A stretch of 64,000 nt of DNA, from the NCBI RefSeq assembly GCF_016864235.1, contig NZ_CP045732.1, forward strand, positions 1,178,001-1,242,000. The letters are read 5' to 3'. A program made the translations under genes and the position numbers. This DNA is from Legionella sp. MW5194. GTDB lineage: Bacteria; Pseudomonadota; Gammaproteobacteria; Legionellales; Legionellaceae. Shown piece by piece: positions 52,263 through 62,432 of the stretch. The first letter of the stretch is position 1. Each line of letters starts with the position of its first letter. The notes beneath the pieces were generated by a model. It was not told the origin of the DNA, did no database searches, and saw only the letters and a list, made by a program, of their open reading frames with translations.

Positions 52263-53101
52263 ATACTCCCTTCGATGAAATCAAAGACAATGTAAAACGC
52301 GCACTGGCTGAGGATATTGGTTCTGGCGATGTCAGTGCCGCGCTGTTGCCAGGCGAGTTACAGGCCGTGGCTGAAATTTTTTCGCGCGAGCCTATGCTGG
52401 TCTGCGGCCAACCCTGGGTCAATGAAGTCTTTGCACAGGTTAACCCTGCCATTGATGTTCAATGGGTGGTTGATGAGGGGACCTGGTTGGCTGAACCGTC
52501 AACGTTGTGTAAAGTCAGCGGCCGCGCCCGTGATGTGTTAACCGCGGAACGAACCGCATTGAATTTTTTACAAACCCTGGCCGCTACAGCCACCCAGACC
52601 TGGCATTACTTACAGGAAATTAAAGGCACCAAAGCCCGTTTGCTGGATACACGCAAAACCATTCCTGGATTAAGGCTGGCGCAAAAATACGCTGTTGCCT
52701 GTGCGGGCGGTATGAATCATCGTGTTGGTTTATACGATGCTTACCTGATTAAAGAAAACCACATTAAATCCTGTCGCTCCATTACACAGGCTATTTTAAT
52801 GGCACGTGAGCAACGCCCTGATTTGCTGATTGAGATCGAAGTGGAAACGCTTGAGGAGTTGCTGGAAGCGTTGAATGCGGGTCCCGATCGTATTCTGCTG
52901 GATAATTTCAGCCATGCCATGCTGGCGGAGGCTGTGGTTTTGAATCAACCTTATCAATGCCAATTGGAAGCTTCCGGAGGAGTGACGCTGGATACCATTC
53001 GCTCCATTGCGCTCACCGGCGTTGATTTTATTTCTGTCGGTTCGATAACCAAGTCCTTACAGGCAATTGACTTGAGCTTGTTAATCAGGGAAATCAAATG
53101 A
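52259..53101 (+). CDS. nadC: Nicotinate-nucleotide pyrophosphorylase (carboxylating)
   Basis: A 280-aa quinolinate phosphoribosyltransferase, the step after NadA. Blocks include ALAEDIGSGDVSAALL, the RTALNFLQTLAATAT helix, LLDTRKTIPGLRLAQKYAVACAGG, IKENHI and SVGSITKS. The genes supplying its substrate (nadB, nadA) are 11-14 kb to the left on the other strand. It has 4-bp overlaps with both neighbours. Confidence 0.95.
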   Translation: MNTPFDEIKDNVKRALAEDIGSGDVSAALLPGELQAVAEIFSREPMLVCGQPWVNEVFAQVNPAIDVQWVVDEGTWLAEPSTLCKVSGRARDVLTAERTALNFLQTLAATATQTWHYLQEIKGTKARLLDTRKTIPGLRLAQKYAVACAGGMNHRVGLYDAYLIKENHIKSCRSITQAILMAREQRPDLLIEIEVETLEELLEALNAGPDRILLDNFSHAMLAEAVVLNQPYQCQLEASGGVTLDTIRSIALTGVDFISVGSITKSLQAIDLSLLIREIK

Positions 53102-54189
53102 ATGCAAAAATCGTATTAACCGGGGGCGGTAGCGCCGGTCATGTCACTCCTAATTTAGCCATGATTGAAAACCTTGAAGAAGAAGGCTGGCAAATCGATT
53201 ACATTGGTTCTGCCGATGGGGTGGAAAAACAGATAATCGGTAAAACCCGAGTTCCCTTTCATCCCATTCAGTCAGGTAAATTACGCCGTTATTTCAGTTG
53301 GCAGAATTTTTTAGATCCGTTCAAGATTGTTTATGGTTTAATCCAGGCGTTTTGGTTGTTACGGCGTTTGAATACCGACCTTGTTTTTTCCAAAGGCGGA
53401 TTTGTTGCTTTCCCTGTGGTGGTGGCGGCCTGGCTGAATCGCATTCCTGTCGTGGCTCATGAGTCGGACATGTCGCCCGGACTTGCGAATCGCCTGTGCC
53501 TTCCCTTTGTGAATAAACTCTGTGTGACTTTCGCCCCGGCAAAAAACCATGTTAAACGACGGGATAAGGTGGCAATAACGGGGACACCCATTCGCCGGCA
53601 ATTATTGAATGGCTCGCGCCAGCGGGGCCTTGCACTGTGCGGGTTTAATGACAAACAGGCCATATTACTGGTTATCGGCGGGAGTCTGGGTGCTCAAGTC
53701 ATTAACCAGGCCGTGAGGGACGCGTTACCCAAGCTGAGCCACAGCTACCAGATTATCCATTTGTGCGGCAAAGGGAAGGTGGATGAGTCCCTGAAAACGG
53801 TGCCGGGTTATTTTCAACTGGAATATGCCAGCGACGAGCTGGCTGACTTGTTTGCCGCTGCCGATGTGGTGGTGTCACGGGCTGGAGCGAATGCCTTGTA
53901 TGAAATTCTCGCCTTGCAAAAACCGCACGTATTAATCCCGCTTTCTGCCAAAGTAAGCCGCGGTGATCAAATCGAGAATGCCGGTTATTTTAAGGAACAG
54001 GGGATTAGCATTGTCATTCCCCAGGAAGAGTTAACCACAGACCGTTTGTTGACGGCCATTGATGAGGCGGAAGCCAATCAACAGGACATCATTCGGCGCA
54101 TTAAATCGCTGAAAATTGAATCTGCCACCGTGAAAATCATGAATCTTATTAAGGAGCAGTTGCATGTTGAATCCCCAGAAACTGTTTGA
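53098..54189 (+). CDS. murG: MurG-type UDP-GlcNAc transferase resembling Firmicutes enzymes
   Basis: A 363-aa GT-B glycosyltransferase: LTGGGSAGHVTPNLAMI, IDYIGSADGVEKQII, SGKLRRYF, FSKGGFVAFPVV, HESDMSPGLANRL and the C-terminal VVSRAGANALYEILALQKP. MurG adds GlcNAc to lipid I to form lipid II at the inner leaflet. The wording of the blocks (SGKLRRYF, ESDMSPGLANR) resembles Bacillus/Clostridium MurG more than enterobacterial MurG as I remember them. It lies outside any division/cell-wall cluster, so a second, canonical murG may exist elsewhere. It overlaps nadC by 4 bp and the peptidase by 26 bp. Confidence 0.85.
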   Translation: MNAKIVLTGGGSAGHVTPNLAMIENLEEEGWQIDYIGSADGVEKQIIGKTRVPFHPIQSGKLRRYFSWQNFLDPFKIVYGLIQAFWLLRRLNTDLVFSKGGFVAFPVVVAAWLNRIPVVAHESDMSPGLANRLCLPFVNKLCVTFAPAKNHVKRRDKVAITGTPIRRQLLNGSRQRGLALCGFNDKQAILLVIGGSLGAQVINQAVRDALPKLSHSYQIIHLCGKGKVDESLKTVPGYFQLEYASDELADLFAAADVVVSRAGANALYEILALQKPHVLIPLSAKVSRGDQIENAGYFKEQGISIVIPQEELTTDRLLTAIDEAEANQQDIIRRIKSLKIESATVKIMNLIKEQLHVESPETV

Positions 54190-55588
54190 AGGAATTGAAC
54201 AGGCCTGGCAAAACGAGATCCTGCCCAGTCTCGTTGATTACATTAGAATTCCCAATAAATCGCCGCATTTCGATAAAGACTGGCAGACGCATGGTTTCAT
54301 GGAAAAAGCAGTGTCCCATGTAGCTGAGTGGTGTAAAGCCCATGCCCCTCAAGGCATGACTCTGGACGTCATCCGGTTGGAAGGCCGCACACCGCTTCTT
54401 TTCATGGAGATTCCTGGTGAGATAGAGGAAACCGTCTTGCTGTATGGGCATCTCGACAAGCAGCCGGAAATGACAGGATGGCAGGAAGGACTGGGTCCCT
54501 GGCAACCGGTAATTCGTGACGGCAAGCTTTATGGCCGGGGGGGCGCGGACGATGGCTATGCGGCTTATGCCTCGTTAACCGCCATTGACCAGCTTAAGAA
54601 ACAGGGATTAGCTCATGCCCGCTGTGTATTGATCATTGAAGCCTGCGAGGAAAGTGGCAGCTATGACCTTCCTTACTATATCGAAGCCTTGGCTCATCGC
54701 ATCGGCGAACCCTCCCTGGTCATCTGCCTGGATTCGGGTGCCGGGAATTACGAACAATTGTGGATGACCACTTCCCTGCGCGGGAATGTAGTGGGTGAAC
54801 TTTCGGTGGAGTTGATTGAAGAAGGGGTCCATTCCGGCAGTGCCAGCGGCATTGTTCCCGACAGTTTTCGGGTGGCGAGGCAACTCATCAGCCGCATCGA
54901 AGACGAAGCCACAGGGCAGGTGAAATTGCCTGAACTGTTTTGCGAGATCCCTGAGGAACGAGTGAGCCAGGCGCGTCAATGCGGTGAAATTCTTGGCGAG
55001 GACGTTTACCGTGCGTTTCCTTTCCATACGGATGTCAGACCCGTGACGGGTAATAAAACAGAATTAATACTGAATCGCACCTGGCGGCCTGCCTTGACGG
55101 TGACTGGCGCTGACGGGTTGCCAGCGATTGCCAATGCAGGCAATGTCATGCGTCCAAAAACGGCATTTAAATTATCCATGCGCCTACCGCCGCTGGTTTG
55201 CCCGCAAAAGGCATCCATGGCCATGCAAAAGGCATTGACCGAAGAGCCCCCTTACCAGGCCAGAGTCGCTTTTCGTATCGATGACGGTGCACCGGGTTGG
55301 CATGCGCCGTTAATGCCCGAATGGCTCGCTAAAGCCGCTGATGAAGCCTCCATGGCATTCTACAATAAACCTGCGGCTTATATCGGTGAAGGGGGAACCA
55401 TCCCCTTCATGGGTATGCTGGGTGAGAAGTTCCCACACGCCCAATTTATGATTACCGGTGTATTGGGACCCCATTCCAATGCTCATGGGCCCAATGAGTT
55501 CCTGCATTTGGACATGGTAGAAAAATTAACTTCCTGTGTTTCTTATGTTCTTCATCACCATTATTTACAATTTTCCAATAATCGCTAG
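54164..55588 (+). CDS. M20-family metallopeptidase (dipeptidase-like)
   Basis: A 474-aa peptidase of the M20 family. Metal-binding blocks are LLYGHLDKQPEM (His, Asp), GRGGADDGYAAYASL and IIEACEESGSYDLP, with a dimerisation insert in the middle and a final His in GPHSNAHGPNEFLH. Such enzymes remove dipeptides or acyl groups from amino acids. The start at 54164 has AAGGAG upstream, inside the murG 3' end. It is the last gene of the ppsA operon. Precise substrate unknown. Confidence 0.87.
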   Translation: MLNPQKLFEGIEQAWQNEILPSLVDYIRIPNKSPHFDKDWQTHGFMEKAVSHVAEWCKAHAPQGMTLDVIRLEGRTPLLFMEIPGEIEETVLLYGHLDKQPEMTGWQEGLGPWQPVIRDGKLYGRGGADDGYAAYASLTAIDQLKKQGLAHARCVLIIEACEESGSYDLPYYIEALAHRIGEPSLVICLDSGAGNYEQLWMTTSLRGNVVGELSVELIEEGVHSGSASGIVPDSFRVARQLISRIEDEATGQVKLPELFCEIPEERVSQARQCGEILGEDVYRAFPFHTDVRPVTGNKTELILNRTWRPALTVTGADGLPAIANAGNVMRPKTAFKLSMRLPPLVCPQKASMAMQKALTEEPPYQARVAFRIDDGAPGWHAPLMPEWLAKAADEASMAFYNKPAAYIGEGGTIPFMGMLGEKFPHAQFMITGVLGPHSNAHGPNEFLHLDMVEKLTSCVSYVLHHHYLQFSNNR

Positions 55589-55614
55589 ACAAAACAATCA
55601 CTTACTGTTATAAT
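55586..55614 (+). promoter_or_regulatory. Sigma70-type promoter of comEA
   Basis: -35 TAGACA (55586-55591), 17-bp spacer, -10 TATAAT (55609-55614). One mismatch to the -35 consensus and a perfect -10. The expected start site falls near 55620, right at the base of a hairpin in the comEA leader. Confidence 0.75.
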
Positions 55615-55620
55615 CCGCAG

Positions 55621-55666
55621 CCTCTTGTTATGGAAAACAACAAGAGGTTGATGACGGCAAATGCCG
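55621..55666 (+). promoter_or_regulatory. Structured 5' leader of comEA (two hairpins)
   Basis: Hairpin 1: CCTCTTGTT (55621-55629) / AACAAGAGG (55639-55647). Hairpin 2: ACGGCA / TGCCGT (55653-55666). They occupy most of the ~75-nt leader before the comEA ATG. In L. pneumophila the RocC protein with sRNA RocR represses competence genes including comEA through their leaders; whether this leader is such a target was not tested. Confidence 0.6.
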
Positions 55667-55694
55667 TTAAGTCCAATCACAATAAGGAAAAATT

Positions 55695-56021
55695 ATGAAA
55701 GCAAATCTGATTGCTGTTGTACTGTCATTTTTATCAATGTCGTTCCATTTATACGCATCACCCACACCCCTCGGCACGCCCGCGACCGCGCAGGAAGCAG
55801 AAACAGCCACTCCTAAAATCAATCTGAATACCGCTGAATTAAAAACCCTGATTCATTCGTTTAAAGGAATTGGTCAAAAACGGGCTGAAGCCATTGTTAA
55901 ATACCGGGAAAGCCATGATGGATTTAAATCCGTTGAAGAATTGGCGGAAGTTCCGGGTTTGGGACAACAATTCATCAACAGGAATCTCGCTGAACTTAAG
56001 GAAACCTTTAGCGTAGAGTAA
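55695..56021 (+). CDS. comEA: ComEA-like helix-hairpin-helix DNA-binding competence protein
   Basis: A 108-aa exported protein: signal peptide (residues 1-22), a short Thr/Ala-rich linker, and a helix-hairpin-helix domain (INLNTAELKTLIHSFKGIGQKRAEAIV, then SVEELAEVPGLGQQFINRN). It binds incoming double-stranded DNA in the periplasm during natural transformation. AAGGA RBS before the ATG. It has its own promoter and terminator. Confidence 0.9.
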   Translation: MKANLIAVVLSFLSMSFHLYASPTPLGTPATAQEAETATPKINLNTAELKTLIHSFKGIGQKRAEAIVKYRESHDGFKSVEELAEVPGLGQQFINRNLAELKETFSVE

Positions 56022-56030
56022 AATTTCCCC

Positions 56031-56052
56031 GCCCGCGCAGGCGGGCTTTTTT
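56031..56052 (+). terminator. Rho-independent terminator of comEA
   Basis: GCCCGC (56031-56036), loop GCAG, GCGGGC (56041-56046), then six T's. It starts 9 bp after the comEA stop. The core CCCGC-GCAG-GCGGG is the same palindrome that recurs in the tandem array to the right and in the repeats near 37.8 kb. Confidence 0.88.
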
Positions 56053-56084
56053 CCGTTCTCAGACATAAAAATAAATGGAATACC

Positions 56085-56381
56085 ATGTCCGGTGATAACC
56101 ATTATTTTGTTTATATATTATCCAGCAAGGCTTATGGAACACTTTATACCGGTGTCACAAGTAATCTGGCACGACGACTGGATCAACACAAAGAGGGAGT
56201 GGTTGAAGGATTTACTAAAAAATACAAGGTTTATCGGTTGGTCTATTATGAAATTCACTCTGAGATATATGAGGCGATTACAAGAGAAAAACGACTTAAG
56301 AAATGGAACAGGCAATGGAAAATTAACCTAATCCTACAAAAAAATCCTCAGTGGCTTGACTTGAGTATTGGATTGTTTTGA
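56085..56381 (+). CDS. Small GIY-YIG domain protein
   Basis: A 98-aa protein with a GIY-YIG nuclease core: YFVYILSSKAYGTLYTGVTSNLARRLDQHK supplies the two tyrosine-containing motifs and the catalytic arginine, and EKRLKKWNRQWK gives a basic patch. It belongs to the small UPF0213/YhbQ-like group of unknown physiological role. A frame in the next repeat array should not be added to it. RBS is weak. Confidence 0.85.
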   Translation: MSGDNHYFVYILSSKAYGTLYTGVTSNLARRLDQHKEGVVEGFTKKYKVYRLVYYEIHSEIYEAITREKRLKKWNRQWKINLILQKNPQWLDLSIGLF

Positions 56382-56390
56382 TGAATGGAT

Positions 56391-56461
56391 GCCCGCCTGC
56401 GCGGGCAAGACAGGTTTTGCTTTTGAAACCTAATAAATCTGTCTTGTCCGCGCAGGCGGGC
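56391..56461. repeat. Strong inverted repeat (23-bp stem)
   Basis: Left arm 56391-56413 (GCCCGCCTGCGCGGGCAAGA followed by CAG) pairs with right arm 56439-56461 (CTGTCTTGTCCGCGCAGGCG followed by GGC) with a single G-U position and a 25-nt loop. The right arm is also the head of the first tandem unit. It may stop transcription from both sides or mark inversion of an element end. Confidence 0.85.
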
Positions 56462-56990
56462 AACCAGGATAGTCGTTGCGATCTAATCATTCAACCAATG
56501 ATTAAATGGCTTAACGAAGCCGTCGTGCTGACATGGCAAATGGCTATGGTTAAAAAAACAAACCTGTCTTGCCCGCGCAGGCGGGCAACCAGGATAGTCG
56601 TTGCGATCTAATCATTCAACCAATGATTAAATGGCTTAACGAAGCCGCCGTGCTGACATGGCAAATGGCTCTGATTAAAAAAACAAACCTGTCTTGCCCG
56701 CGCAGGCGGGCAACCAGGATAGTCGTTGCGATCTAATCATTCAACCAATGATTAAATGGCTCAACGAAGCCGCCGTGCTGACATGGCAAATGGCTATGGT
56801 TAAAAAACCAAACCTGTCTTGCCCGCGCAGGCGGGCAACCAGGATAGTCGTTACGATCTAATCATTAACCAATGATTAAATGGCTTAGCGAAGCCGCCGT
56901 GCTGACATGGCAAATGGCTATGGTTAAAAAACCAAACCTGTCTTGCCCGCGCAGGCGGGCAACCAGGATAGTTGTTGTGATCTAATGATT
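56438..56990. repeat. ~125-bp tandem repeat array, five copies
   Basis: Copies of the CGCGCAG core begin at 56449, 56574, 56699, 56824 and 56948, so the period is 125, 125, 125 and 124 bp. Each unit holds the CCCGC-GCAG-GCGGG palindrome plus a second inverted repeat AATCATT/AATGATT, and conserved text between (ACCAGGATAGTCGTTGCGAT, GCTGACATGGCAAATGGCT). Copy 5 is truncated at about 56990. The period is not a multiple of three, so no repeated protein is encoded. No spacer variation, so not CRISPR. Confidence 0.93.
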
Positions 56991-57144
56991 AAAACAATGA
57001 AAGTAAATTTACCGAGCAAAAAATTAATTCGTTGAGGCAAGTAGGGGGCATTGCCTATAGTCTGTCTATGGAGATAGATAATTTTTTATCATGGATAAAG
57101 AAACTTAATAAAGACCTGTCGATTTTTACCCAAATATAGGTTAA

Positions 57145-59100
<1,956 letters not shown>

Positions 59101-59104
<4 letters not shown>

Positions 59105-59583
59105 ATTCCTTGAAGTGGCGTTTGCCCATTGCTTTTCTAATCGCGTTGATTTTAACGATCATGCCATTGCCTGCTTTTCTGGTTACCATACGACCTCCGT
59201 GGATACTCTTGTTGGTGCTTTATCTGCAGTTTTACATGCCGGATTATTTTCGTGTCAGCATACTGGTTATGCTTGGCCTGGTTCTGGATGCCTTGCTGGC
59301 TACCGTGATTGGCGAGCATGCGTTCGCCCTGTGTTTAACGACCTGGCTTGCAAGCAGTAAAGCGAGGCGCTTTTATTTCTTTCCTATCGGACAACAGATG
59401 GCCTTGATTGGTTTTTTTTGTGCCTGGTATCAGCTGACAGTGTTTTTTATTGATGCTTTTCTTGGTTACACCATGAATTGGATGACAGTCATTGGCGGCA
59501 CGCTGTTAAGTATCCTGGTCTGGCCATGGATAAGGCTGGCTGCAGAGGAAACCCTATTGGTTAGAGCACGCTTTAAAGCTTGA
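59101..59583 (+). CDS. mreD: Rod-shape determining protein MreD
   Basis: A 160-aa membrane protein with four or five helices, including LLVLYLQFYMPDYFRVSILVMLGLVLDALLATVIGEHAFAL, a pattern typical of MreD. It overlaps mreC by 4 bp and completes the mre operon. It ends 6 bp before the stop of the convergent Fic gene. Confidence 0.9.
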
Positions 59584-59588
59584 CTTTA

Positions 59589-61703
59589 TCAGCCTCCGCT
59601 GGCTTGAAATTTAAGAGCCCTATTGGCGTAATGCTGAATGATGTCGAGGTAGGGCTCCATCATTTGTCCTAAACGCGAGCTGGTTAATGCACTGTAATCC
59701 ATGGCATCCAATGAATGAAGCTTTTCACCCCGAAACGGTTTATCTTCGACAAGCGCCATCAGTTTTTTGGCGGCTCTAATCTTCACCTTTGCCGAATGAC
59801 CACCCTTTACTCCAAGGAAGTGGGATTTATAATGTTTCGATTTTTTTTCAGGTTCTGCCTCTACCTGACGTAAGCGAATGTACTTGCGCAACGTTCTAAG
59901 GAGGTCCTGCTCCCTCGCATTGAGCTGGATTGCGGGTGCTTTGTTTTTGTCTGTTTGCTTTTCAATCGTTCTTCGCTGTATGGTTTCTGGTTCTTTTTCC
60001 TTCCCCTTTCCTTTCTCTTTTTCTTTATGTTTCTCCAGGTCATTGCTTTCCTCAGCCAGCGTAAAATCAGGCCTATCGCTCCGTTGCATTAATTGCACAA
60101 TGACCGGGTTTTGTTGATGGATGTCCAATCGCACCTGGGCCTGATAATAAAGTTCTCGTAACTCGAAATCCTCGGCGGTATGCGAATAGCGGGGAGTAGG
60201 AATAGCATCGACTAAGTCATTAAACACCCGATGAAGTCTTACTATGGCGTCCGGCTGTTCGGCAAGCTGGTTAATGGCTTCTGTAATATAATCCAGTTTA
60301 TCGAGTGGGGATGGGGTATTGGCGAGGGCGTCATGTATCTCTCTCAGGGAAGGGTTGTCTGACTCAAAAAGTGGCAGCAAGGGATTAAAATCGTATTGCA
60401 TGGAAAACTGTTTTAATTCCTGGTTTTGATCAAAATAAGCCTGGGAATTGAGAAAATGATAATTGGAATGGACGGTATCGGGTTTTTCTGGATACAAGGG
60501 ATGCCGTCTGTGCATGGGATAGCCAAAAACATTTTCGCCGTTATAAATTGCGATGGTATTTAAAATTCCCCGTTTCAACACCTCGACATGATGGCCATAC
60601 ACATCATAGATGTTGGGTTCGAAGAGGGTTGCTGGAGGAAAGCCATTTTGGATAAGTAAACGATTTTGCAATAAGTTAACAAAGGTGCGGCCATTGGCAT
60701 CGCCAAATGGATGGATGCGCTCCAGCGCTTCGGTTGTCTCACCAATGAGTTTCAACCTATCATCTGGATCACTTAATGTGCCGATCGTTTCATTGTAACG
60801 AGCGATGGTTTGTTGCACCAGTGTCTGGGGGTTAGCGGGGGCCTGGTAATGAATTGCTGTGCCTTGGTCGATTAAAAAGGACGCAAATGCCAGGTTGTCT
60901 CCCTCCCCCACGTATTTTCTGCGTTCTTCTTTAATTTTTGCAGGGCTAATAAAGCAGGGTTGAGACCCCTGAAATTTTGGCCATAACATGACTCCTTCTC
61001 CGTGCTCCTCATCAGGCCCACTCAACGCATGGTTTTCTATTTTATCCAATAAATCCGCTAATCCAGAGACTGTCATACGTCCTTGCGATGGAACAAAATT
61101 AAAAAAAGGGGGATCTACCCTGTAAGCTCCCCGGGCAATGCCTTCATTCGTCCCCAAAAAAACATTGTTGGTCACCGCCGCATGCAGCGCGAGAATCAGT
61201 TCCTCAGAAATGAAGGGATTTTCCAGATTCTCAAGAGCCACATTTAAACCTGTAAAAAAAGCATTGAGTGAGTTGTCTTCTCTTTGGCAGTACTCCACCC
61301 AGCCATGATCAGGCTCAGCCTTGGTTGCAGAATGGCCTGTTATGCTGGAGTAAAGCTGGCCATCGACGGCCAATTGCCAAAGACGGTTTTTAGGGTAATT
61401 TCGTTTAAATTCCGCCAGCGCTTCCTCCGCTGAGGTCGGTCTCACGTTAAATTGCTCATGTGGAAGGAGGCGTTTGTTGCGGGTTTGGTTAAAAACTGCC
61501 AATTCTTCCATTTGTTGATACCAGGAATCCAGGTCTTCAAGGTTGTTTAAGGCATGCTTTTCAAAGCGAATCTGTTTTAAGTCAGAGAGAGGAATCGCGT
61601 TTTTTTCAAGCACCTGTTTAACCTGTTCCGTGGGTGTGGACTCCGGGCTGATTTCCAGTGGGATTTTTCTTTTGGAAGACTTAAAATGCAAAACTAATTT
61701 CAT
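59589..61703 (-). CDS. Large Fic-domain protein, candidate secreted effector
   Basis: A 704-aa protein without signal peptide. N-terminal ~100 residues unassigned. A Fic domain spans about 150-380, with ALHAAVTNNVF, NEGIARGAYRVDP and the catalytic HPFGDANGR (residues 331-339; the usual GNGR is ANGR here). A helical middle follows, then a Lys/Glu-rich low-complexity stretch (HKEKEKGKGKEKEPE) and a basic C-terminus. Fic enzymes transfer AMP or other nucleotide groups to proteins. In Legionella, long cytoplasmic Fic proteins such as AnkX are Dot/Icm substrates. I start at ATG 61703; ATG 61718 is an alternative. Transcribed convergently to mreBCD. Confidence 0.8.
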   Translation of the reverse strand: MKLVLHFKSSKRKIPLEISPESTPTEQVKQVLEKNAIPLSDLKQIRFEKHALNNLEDLDSWYQQMEELAVFNQTRNKRLLPHEQFNVRPTSAEEALAEFKRNYPKNRLWQLAVDGQLYSSITGHSATKAEPDHGWVEYCQREDNSLNAFFTGLNVALENLENPFISEELILALHAAVTNNVFLGTNEGIARGAYRVDPPFFNFVPSQGRMTVSGLADLLDKIENHALSGPDEEHGEGVMLWPKFQGSQPCFISPAKIKEERRKYVGEGDNLAFASFLIDQGTAIHYQAPANPQTLVQQTIARYNETIGTLSDPDDRLKLIGETTEALERIHPFGDANGRTFVNLLQNRLLIQNGFPPATLFEPNIYDVYGHHVEVLKRGILNTIAIYNGENVFGYPMHRRHPLYPEKPDTVHSNYHFLNSQAYFDQNQELKQFSMQYDFNPLLPLFESDNPSLREIHDALANTPSPLDKLDYITEAINQLAEQPDAIVRLHRVFNDLVDAIPTPRYSHTAEDFELRELYYQAQVRLDIHQQNPVIVQLMQRSDRPDFTLAEESNDLEKHKEKEKGKGKEKEPETIQRRTIEKQTDKNKAPAIQLNAREQDLLRTLRKYIRLRQVEAEPEKKSKHYKSHFLGVKGGHSAKVKIRAAKKLMALVEDKPFRGEKLHSLDAMDYSALTSSRLGQMMEPYLDIIQHYANRALKFQASGG

Positions 61704-61777
61704 GATGACAATCCACATGGGCAATGTTTGTCAATTATAGATCATTACGATTAATTATTGTGCATTTAGGTCTGAAA

Positions 61778-62395
61778 TCACTCTATCTCAACCACCTGGT
61801 ACTCCCCGGGTTTAAGATCGCCAAGCGACCACTGGGCAATGCGATGGCGAACAAGTCTTAACGTAGGGAAATTAATCGCGGCTGTCATTTTGCGCACCTG
61901 ATGATTTTTCCCTTCGCTCAAGATAATCTCCAACCAGGTTGTGGGGATGTTTTTTCGAAAACGAATGGGGGGATTCCTTGGCCATAATTTGGGTTCATCA
62001 ATGAGGCGGACTTTGGCCGGAAGATAGCGTACGCCGCTAATTAGAATGCCCTCCCTTAAAGGCATCAAATCCCGCTCATCGGGTTGGCCTTCCACCTGGA
62101 CCCAGTAATGTTTCTGTTTATGAAAGCGGGGATGCGTTAATTGATGTTGTATCCTTCCATCACTGGTTAAAATCAGTAAGCCCTCACTGTTTTTGTCCAA
62201 ACGGCCAGCCGCGTAAAAGCCCGGACGCTTGATAAAGTCCGCCAGGGTCTGCTCGTGCTCGGTACCGCTGAATTGGCAAACCACGCCATAAGGTTTATTA
62301 AAAAGTAATAACGTACTCAAATGAATCAAACTGTGAATGCAAAGAATAAATCCTATTATGCCGTGAATGGGAGTTGGGACAAAGCATTTTGGCAT
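61778..62395 (-). CDS. rRNA pseudouridine synthase (RluE/RsuA-like)
   Basis: About 200 aa. The core begins STLLLFNKPYGVVCQF and includes the catalytic aspartate in AAGRLDKNSEGLLILTSDGR, then HYWVQVEGQP, GKNHQVRKMTAAINFPTLRLVR and GEYQVVEI. This is the RsuA/RluE class modifying rRNA uridines; there is no S4 domain, as in RluE. The start is unclear: ATG 62395 is given, but its first ~25 residues are not conserved, and TTG codons at 62329 or 62320 give a more normal length. Divergent from icd. Confidence 0.85.
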   Translation of the reverse strand: MPKCFVPTPIHGIIGFILCIHSLIHLSTLLLFNKPYGVVCQFSGTEHEQTLADFIKRPGFYAAGRLDKNSEGLLILTSDGRIQHQLTHPRFHKQKHYWVQVEGQPDERDLMPLREGILISGVRYLPAKVRLIDEPKLWPRNPPIRFRKNIPTTWLEIILSEGKNHQVRKMTAAINFPTLRLVRHRIAQWSLGDLKPGEYQVVEIE

Positions 62396-62432
62396 GCTAT
62401 GATAATTGCCTCTTATTAAGACGGAGTTGCCA

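Noticed and set aside
56378-56611. 77-codon open frame after the GIY-YIG gene
   Set aside because: It reads across the hairpin and tandem units, whose ~125-bp period is not in frame; no ribosome site.
56438-56990. CRISPR array
   Set aside because: The whole unit repeats with no variable spacers, and there are no cas genes.
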